Source of the DNA: Bradyrhizobium sp. LTSP885
GTDB lineage: Bacteria; Pseudomonadota; Alphaproteobacteria; Rhizobiales; Xanthobacteraceae
NCBI RefSeq assembly: GCF_000938305.1
Contig: NZ_JYMT01000038.1
Coordinates: forward strand, 380,136-444,135
DNA: 64,000 nucleotides
Reading direction: 5' to 3'
The notes beneath the pieces are model-generated. The model saw nothing but the letters and a program-made list of their open reading frames with translations, had not been told where the DNA came from and made no database searches. Position 1 is the stretch's first letter; each line of letters opens with the position of its first letter. Of the stretch, positions 60,188 to 64,000 are shown one piece after another. Position numbers and translations under genes: made by a program.

Positions 60188-60904
60188 ATGGCTTCTGAAC
60201 ATACCGCCAAGGCGTTCGACAGCGACCTGCAGGAACTCACCCGCCTGGTCGCCGAGATGGGCGGCCTCGTCGAACGGATGATTACCGAGTCCGTCGATGC
60301 GCTGATCCGTCGCGACGTCGCGCTCGGCAAACGTGTCGTCGCCGCCGACATCGAAATCGACAGCTTGCAGCGCGTCATCGAGGAGCGCGCGGTTCTGACC
60401 ATCGCGCGCCGCCAGCCGATGGCGATCGACCTGCGCGAGATCGTCGGCGCGATGCGGGTGGCCACCGATCTCGAGCGGATCGGCGACCTCGCTAAGAACA
60501 TGGGCAAGCGCGTCGCGGCGCTGGAGAGCGATTTCCAGCCGCTCAAGCTGATCCGCGGCCTGGAGCACATGACCGATCTCGTGCTGTCGCAGGTCAAGTC
60601 GGTGCTCGACGCCTATGCGGCGCACGATCTGCCCGCAGCGATGGCGGTCTGGAAGGGCGACGAAGAGGTCGACGCGATCTGCACCTCGTTGTTCCGCGAA
60701 CTGCTCACCTACATGATGGAAGATCCGCGCAACATCTCGTTCTGCATCCACCTGATGTTTTGCGCCAAGAACATCGAGCGGATCGGTGACCACGCCACCA
60801 ACATCGCGGAAACCGTCTTCTACATGATCGAGGGCCAGCAGATCATGGACAAGCGTCCGAAGGGCGACATGACCAATTTCGCCACCACGGTTCCGGGCAG
60901 CTAA
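60188..60904 (+). CDS. phoU: Phosphate signalling protein PhoU
   Basis: A 238-residue all-helical protein made of two PhoU repeats. The metal-binding motif ExxxD is seen in each (ATDLERIGDLAKN and CAKNIERIGDHATNIAE). It binds the Pst transporter and the PhoR PAS domain to shut off the Pho response when phosphate is plentiful. AGGAG before the ATG and the 11-base gap after pstB place it in the pst operon. Confidence 0.94.
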   Translation: MASEHTAKAFDSDLQELTRLVAEMGGLVERMITESVDALIRRDVALGKRVVAADIEIDSLQRVIEERAVLTIARRQPMAIDLREIVGAMRVATDLERIGDLAKNMGKRVAALESDFQPLKLIRGLEHMTDLVLSQVKSVLDAYAAHDLPAAMAVWKGDEEVDAICTSLFRELLTYMMEDPRNISFCIHLMFCAKNIERIGDHATNIAETVFYMIEGQQIMDKRPKGDMTNFATTVPGS

Positions 60905-60955
60905 TTTCGGTTCGCGTCAGGACAACGGATCAAGACAGAGAGAGAACACAAACCG

Positions 60956-61666
60956 ATGAGCGCACGCATTCTGGTGGTCGAAGACGAAGAAGCGCTGACG
61001 ACGTTGTTGCGCTACAACCTCGACGCGGAAGGCTATGACGTCGAGACGGTCGGGCGCGGCGACGACGCCGACACGCGGCTGAAGGAGCGCATTCCCGATC
61101 TCGTGGTGCTGGACTGGATGCTGCCAGGCCTCTCCGGCATCGAGCTGTGCCGCCGCCTGCGGGCGCGGCCCGAGACCAAGCAACTGCCGATCATCATGCT
61201 GACCGCGCGCGGCGAGGAGAGCGAGCGGGTACGGGGCCTTGCCACCGGCGCCGACGATTACATCGTCAAGCCGTTCTCGGTGCCGGAGCTGTTGGCGCGG
61301 GTGAAGGGCCTGTTGCGTCGGGCGAGCCCGGAGCGGCTTGCCACCGTGCTGACCTATGGCGACATCGAGCTCGACCGCGAGAAGCGCCGCGTGGCGCGCT
61401 CGGGCCGGCCGATCGATCTCGGCCCGACCGAGTATCGCCTGCTCGAGTTCTTCCTGGAGCATCCCGGCCGCGTGTTCAGCCGCGAGCAATTGCTCGACAG
61501 CGTCTGGGGCCGCGACATCTATATCGACGAGCGCACCGTCGACGTGCATATCGGCCGGCTGCGCAAGCTGCTCAATCCGGGCCGCGAGCAGGATCCGATC
61601 CGCACCGTGCGCGGCGCCGGCTACGCGCTCGACGATCGTTTTGCGAAGGCCGAGCCGCAGCAATGA
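60956..61666 (+). CDS. phoB: Phosphate regulon response regulator PhoB
   Basis: A 236-residue OmpR/PhoB-type response regulator. The receiver domain occupies residues 1-120: acidic pocket VVEDEEAL, phospho-acceptor Asp in VVLDWMLPG, and Lys in YIVKPFS. The winged-helix DNA-binding domain is ~135-230 (GPTEYRLLEFFLEHPGRVFSR, DERTVDVHIGRLRKLL). When phosphorylated by PhoR it binds the PHO box before pstS. It is the last gene of the operon, 51 bases after phoU, and a mosaic of repeats follows. Confidence 0.95.
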   Translation: MSARILVVEDEEALTTLLRYNLDAEGYDVETVGRGDDADTRLKERIPDLVVLDWMLPGLSGIELCRRLRARPETKQLPIIMLTARGEESERVRGLATGADDYIVKPFSVPELLARVKGLLRRASPERLATVLTYGDIELDREKRRVARSGRPIDLGPTEYRLLEFFLEHPGRVFSREQLLDSVWGRDIYIDERTVDVHIGRLRKLLNPGREQDPIRTVRGAGYALDDRFAKAEPQQ

Positions 61667-61668
61667 TT

Positions 61669-61809
61669 GTCGTCCCGGCGAAAAGCCGGGACCCATAACC
61701 ACAAATCTTGATTGTTGAACGTAGCCCGGATGAAGCGAAGCGAAATCCGGGACCGCTCTCAAACCTTGGCAAGACCTTCCCGGGTTCCGCTGCGCTTCAC
61801 CCGGGCTAC
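61669..61809. repeat. Mosaic repeat: half family B element joined to a family E element
   Basis: 61669-61717 is the left half of a family B element (GTCGTCCCGGCG...GGGACCCATAACCACAAAT). At 61721 it switches into GTAGCCCGGATGAAGCGAAGCG, which pairs with CGCTGCGCTTCACCCGGGCTAC ending at 61809. The right arm of family B is missing, so one repeat has been inserted into or recombined with the other. Confidence 0.8.
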
Positions 61810-61826
61810 AGGTCCCAATGCTTAGC

Positions 61827-62336
61827 TTACCGCGTCGGCTTGGGCGCCGGCCGCCGGCGATCATTCGCCGGCTGGTAGGCGATGCGCGAGTGATGTGCGC
61901 AATAGGGCAGGCCGCCGAGCGCCTTGCCGCCGCAGAAGAAGAAATCCGGGCTCGACGGATCGCCGACCGGCCAATGGCAGGTTGCCTCGTTCAGCTCGAG
62001 CAGCGACAGCCGCTGGCTCATCGGCACGACGTTGTCGTAGGTGACCGGATCGGTCTCCATCTCGACCTCGAAGGCGTGGGCCAGTGCGGTGTTGCCGCGC
62101 GACACCGGGCGCGCCACCCGCATCATATGCTGCGCCGGACGTGCCTTGCGTTGCCGCGGCGCGGCCGTGGAGGGGGCCTTGGCGCGGCCGGACAGGCCGA
62201 GCCGGTGCACTTTGCCGATCACGGCATTTCGCGTCACATTGCCAAGTTCCGCCGCGATCTGGCTGGCGGACAGGCCGGATTCCCAGAGCTTCTTCAGCTG
62301 CTCGACGCGATCGTCGGACCAGGTCAATACAGTCAT
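61827..62336 (-). CDS. gcrA: GcrA-type cell-cycle regulator
   Basis: A 169-residue GcrA-family protein. The helix-turn-helix is at the start (MTVLTWSDDRVEQLKKLW, then QIAAELGNVTRNAVIGKVHRLGL). A linker rich in Ala/Pro/Arg follows, then the conserved C-terminal half with CHWPVGDPSSPDFFFCGG and YCAHH. GcrA binds sigma-70 and methylated GANTC promoters to control cell-cycle genes in Alphaproteobacteria. The ATG at 62336 has AAGGGA at the right distance; an ATG 9 bases earlier is possible. A GAATC (GANTC) site lies upstream at 62416-62420. Confidence 0.92.
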   Translation of the reverse strand: MTVLTWSDDRVEQLKKLWESGLSASQIAAELGNVTRNAVIGKVHRLGLSGRAKAPSTAAPRQRKARPAQHMMRVARPVSRGNTALAHAFEVEMETDPVTYDNVVPMSQRLSLLELNEATCHWPVGDPSSPDFFFCGGKALGGLPYCAHHSRIAYQPANDRRRPAPKPTR

Positions 62337-62677
62337 CGCATTCATCCCTTCGCTGAGCACCGGCCAATCCTTGGAGCGGTGCTGCGAGCCAAATCTCGAA
62401 AAACTCCTGCGGTCAGAATCCCTTAGCCCTCGCCGAGCGCGCCTATGCGCCCGAACGTCTACGCAGAACGAAAGGCTACTTAAGGGGTCCAGTACTACCG
62501 CACGAGATGTCGTACCCGACAGCCCAAACGCTACAATATGGCGTGACTCTGGCGCAAGAGTCCGCGGTCGCGCGTCCACATGTTCCCACACTTATGCATT
62601 GCAATTCCACTTTTCCACCGCACCGGAATGCTCCGGATTGCGCTCGATTCGGACCGCAGGAAGCCCGCTTCCGGCGA

Positions 62678-62705
62678 TTGACAGTTACTGCCCGCAGCAT
62701 AGAAT
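62678..62705 (+). promoter_or_regulatory. Consensus-like sigma-70 promoter upstream of argD
   Basis: TTGACA (62678-62683), a 16-base spacer and TAGAAT (62700-62705). Transcription would start near 62712, which is exactly where the hairpin stem begins. Confidence 0.6.
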
Positions 62706-62711
62706 GCCCTT

Positions 62712-62747
62712 ACGTGCCGCCCGAAAAGGCGGCACGTTTTGTTTTCC
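62712..62747 (+). terminator. Intrinsic-terminator-like hairpin upstream of argD
   Basis: ACGTGCCGCC, the loop CGAAAA and GGCGGCACGT form a perfect 10-bp stem followed by TTTGTTTT. This is the best intrinsic-terminator shape in the window, reading toward argD, 85 bases before its ATG. No gene ends just upstream of it. Confidence 0.7.
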
Positions 62748-62831
62748 AAAGCTGGCTGTTGTCGCGTCGGCGTCAAGGCGCGCGGCAATCGTCGGCCTCA
62801 CACCCGTCAGTGCAACCTTGTAGTGATAGCC

Positions 62832-64000
62832 ATGACCAACAGCGCCGCGTCGCATCTGCTCCCCGTCTTTGCCAGGGTCGATCTCGGCTTCGAGCGCGGT
62901 GAGGGCGCCTGGTTGATCGCAACCAATGGCGACCGCTATCTCGACTTCACCTCAGGCGTCGCGGTGAACGCCCTCGGCCACGCCCATCCGCATCTGGTCA
63001 AGGCGCTGCAGGAGCAAGCGACCAAGCTCTGGCACATGTCGAACCTGTTCAAGAGCCCGGACGGCGAGAAGCTCGCGGCGCGGCTCTGCGAGCAGAGCTT
63101 TGCCGACTTCGTATTCTTCTGCAATTCCGGCGCGGAGGCGATGGAGGGCGTGATCAAGCTGGTCCGCCATTATCACTTCTCCAAAGGGCATCCCGAGCGC
63201 TACCGCATCATCACCTTCGAAGGCGCTTTCCATGGCCGCACGCTGGGGACGCTCGCCGCCACCGGCTCGGCCAAATACCTTGAGGGCTTTGGTCCGCCGA
63301 TGGACGGCTTCGACCAGGTGCCGCATGGCGACATCGAGGCCGTGAAGAAGGCGATCGGACCGCACACCGCCGGCATCCTGATCGAACCGGTGCAGGGCGA
63401 GGGCGGCGTGCGCTCCGCGCCGCATGCCTTCTTCAAGGCGCTGCGCCAGCTCTGCGACGAGCACGGCTTGCTGCTTGCATTCGACGAGGTGCAGACCGGC
63501 ATGGGCCGCACCGGCGATCTGTTCGCCTACAAGCGCACCGGCGTCACGCCCGACGTGATGTCGCTGGCCAAGGCGCTCGGCGGCGGCTTTCCGATCGGCG
63601 CGGTGCTGGCGAGTGCGGAAGCCGCAGCCGGCATGGCGCCGGGCTCGCACGGCTCGACCTTCGGCGGTAATCCGCTTGCGGTGGCGGCGGCCAATGCCGT
63701 GCTCGACGTCATGCTCAAGCCCGGCTTCTTCGATCACGTGCAGCGGATGTCGCTGCTGCTCAAGCAGAAGCTCGCCTCCGTCGTCGACCGCTATCCCAGC
63801 GTGCTCTCCGACGTACGCGGCGAGGGCCTTCTGATCGGCGTCAAGGCCGTGGTGCCCTCGGGCGATCTCGTCGCCGCACTGCGCAACGAGAAGCTGCTGA
63901 CCGTCGGGGCCGGCGACAATGTCGTGCGGTTCCTGGCGCCGCTGATCGTCACCGAGGCCGAACTCGACCAGGCGGTCGCAAGCCTCGAGCGCGCCAGCGC
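62832..64000 (+). CDS. argD: Acetylornithine aminotransferase (3' end outside window)
   Basis: The first ~389 residues of a class III PLP aminotransferase that makes N-acetylornithine in arginine synthesis. The N-terminal FTSGVAVNALGHAHP, NSGAEAMEGVIKLVRHYHF, the GAFHGRT loop, Asp in DEVQTGMGRTG and the PLP Lys in SLAKALGGGFPIGA are all clear. ArgD-type spacing and the start MTNSAASHLLPVFARVD fit the alphaproteobacterial enzyme. The ribosome site is weak. The frame is open to the window end. Ornithine or succinylornithine aminotransferase activity cannot be excluded. Confidence 0.92.
   Translation, partial: MTNSAASHLLPVFARVDLGFERGEGAWLIATNGDRYLDFTSGVAVNALGHAHPHLVKALQEQATKLWHMSNLFKSPDGEKLAARLCEQSFADFVFFCNSGAEAMEGVIKLVRHYHFSKGHPERYRIITFEGAFHGRTLGTLAATGSAKYLEGFGPPMDGFDQVPHGDIEAVKKAIGPHTAGILIEPVQGEGGVRSAPHAFFKALRQLCDEHGLLLAFDEVQTGMGRTGDLFAYKRTGVTPDVMSLAKALGGGFPIGAVLASAEAAAGMAPGSHGSTFGGNPLAVAAANAVLDVMLKPGFFDHVQRMSLLLKQKLASVVDRYPSVLSDVRGEGLLIGVKAVVPSGDLVAALRNEKLLTVGAGDNVVRFLAPLIVTEAELDQAVASLERAS

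Larger units (their letters stand above)
62337..62831. other. 495-base intergenic region between gcrA and argD
   Basis: It holds the gcrA promoter (unlocated; a GANTC site is at 62416-62420) and, nearer argD, a consensus-like sigma-70 promoter and an intrinsic-terminator-like hairpin. The plus-strand open frame starting at 62507 overlaps these and argD and has no coding character. A small RNA ending at the hairpin is possible but unproven. Confidence 0.5.

Noticed and set aside
62507..62902. Plus-strand 131-codon frame between gcrA and argD
   Set aside because: It overlaps the promoter, the hairpin and the argD start in another frame and shows no coding character.

Overview
The window is chromosomal DNA of an alphaproteobacterium very like Bradyrhizobium or Rhodopseudomonas. 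The signs are high GC, a gcrA-type cell-cycle regulator, a CYP199A-type P450, a box (aerobic benzoyl-CoA) cluster with a BoxR-type regulator, and many dispersed GC-rich palindromic intergenic repeats. No rRNA, tRNA, transposase, integrase or CRISPR array was seen. Most genes belong to uptake and breakdown of aromatic and nitrogenous organic compounds. The last 10 kb is housekeeping: the pho regulon, gcrA and argD.

Region 1 (1-3.8 kb) is a carboxybiuret/allophanate module: the 3' part of an AtzE-type amidase, hpxZ/atzH, a GntR regulator, and a convergent allophanate hydrolase. Region 2 (4-14.1 kb) looks like methoxylated aromatic acid catabolism. It holds two MarR regulators, two paralogous periplasmic binding proteins without their own permeases, a feruloyl-CoA synthase, a CYP199A-type P450 and a secreted tannase/feruloyl-esterase. 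A low-GC GIY-YIG gene sits inside it between direct copies of a repeat arm. Region 3 (14.2-19.2 kb) holds a type II NADH dehydrogenase, an MFS exporter divergent from a small ABM-like protein plus ECF sigma factor, and a DUF805 membrane protein. Region 4 (19.4-24.4 kb) is a complete branched-chain-amino-acid-type ABC transporter. A GTTGC-N4-GCAAC-type palindrome upstream of it is nearly repeated upstream of the esterase and beyond the feruloyl-CoA synthase, which suggests one shared regulon.

Region 5 (24.4-30.2 kb) is an apparently undescribed five-gene minus-strand operon: acyl-CoA-dehydrogenase-type flavin monooxygenase, flavin reductase, alpha/beta hydrolase, cupin and MFS transporter. A LuxR-type regulator diverges from it. 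Region 6 (30.4-39.6 kb) combines a Tat-exported spermidine/putrescine-type ABC transporter, a MetX-like hydrolase/acyltransferase, a glutamine-synthetase-like ligase, a Rieske oxygenase and an IclR regulator. By analogy with gamma-glutamylation routes for amines, this may be an uncharacterised amine catabolic pathway.

Region 7 (40-49.1 kb) is the box cluster: boxR, a benzoate-CoA ligase, an alpha/beta hydrolase, boxC, boxB, a second hydrolase and an SDR. A TGCA-N6-TGCA operator-like array lies upstream of boxC. boxA and boxD are not in the window. Region 8 (49.2-54.8 kb) has two small proteins, a TauE/SafE permease, a polysaccharide deacetylase, a BON/OmpA protein with a small membrane partner, and a YbhN-family flippase-like protein. 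Region 9 (54.9-61.7 kb) is phoR-pstSCAB-phoU-phoB with a PHO box before pstS. The window ends with gcrA (minus) and the start of argD (plus), separated by about 500 bases that carry a consensus-like promoter directly abutting an intrinsic-terminator-like hairpin.
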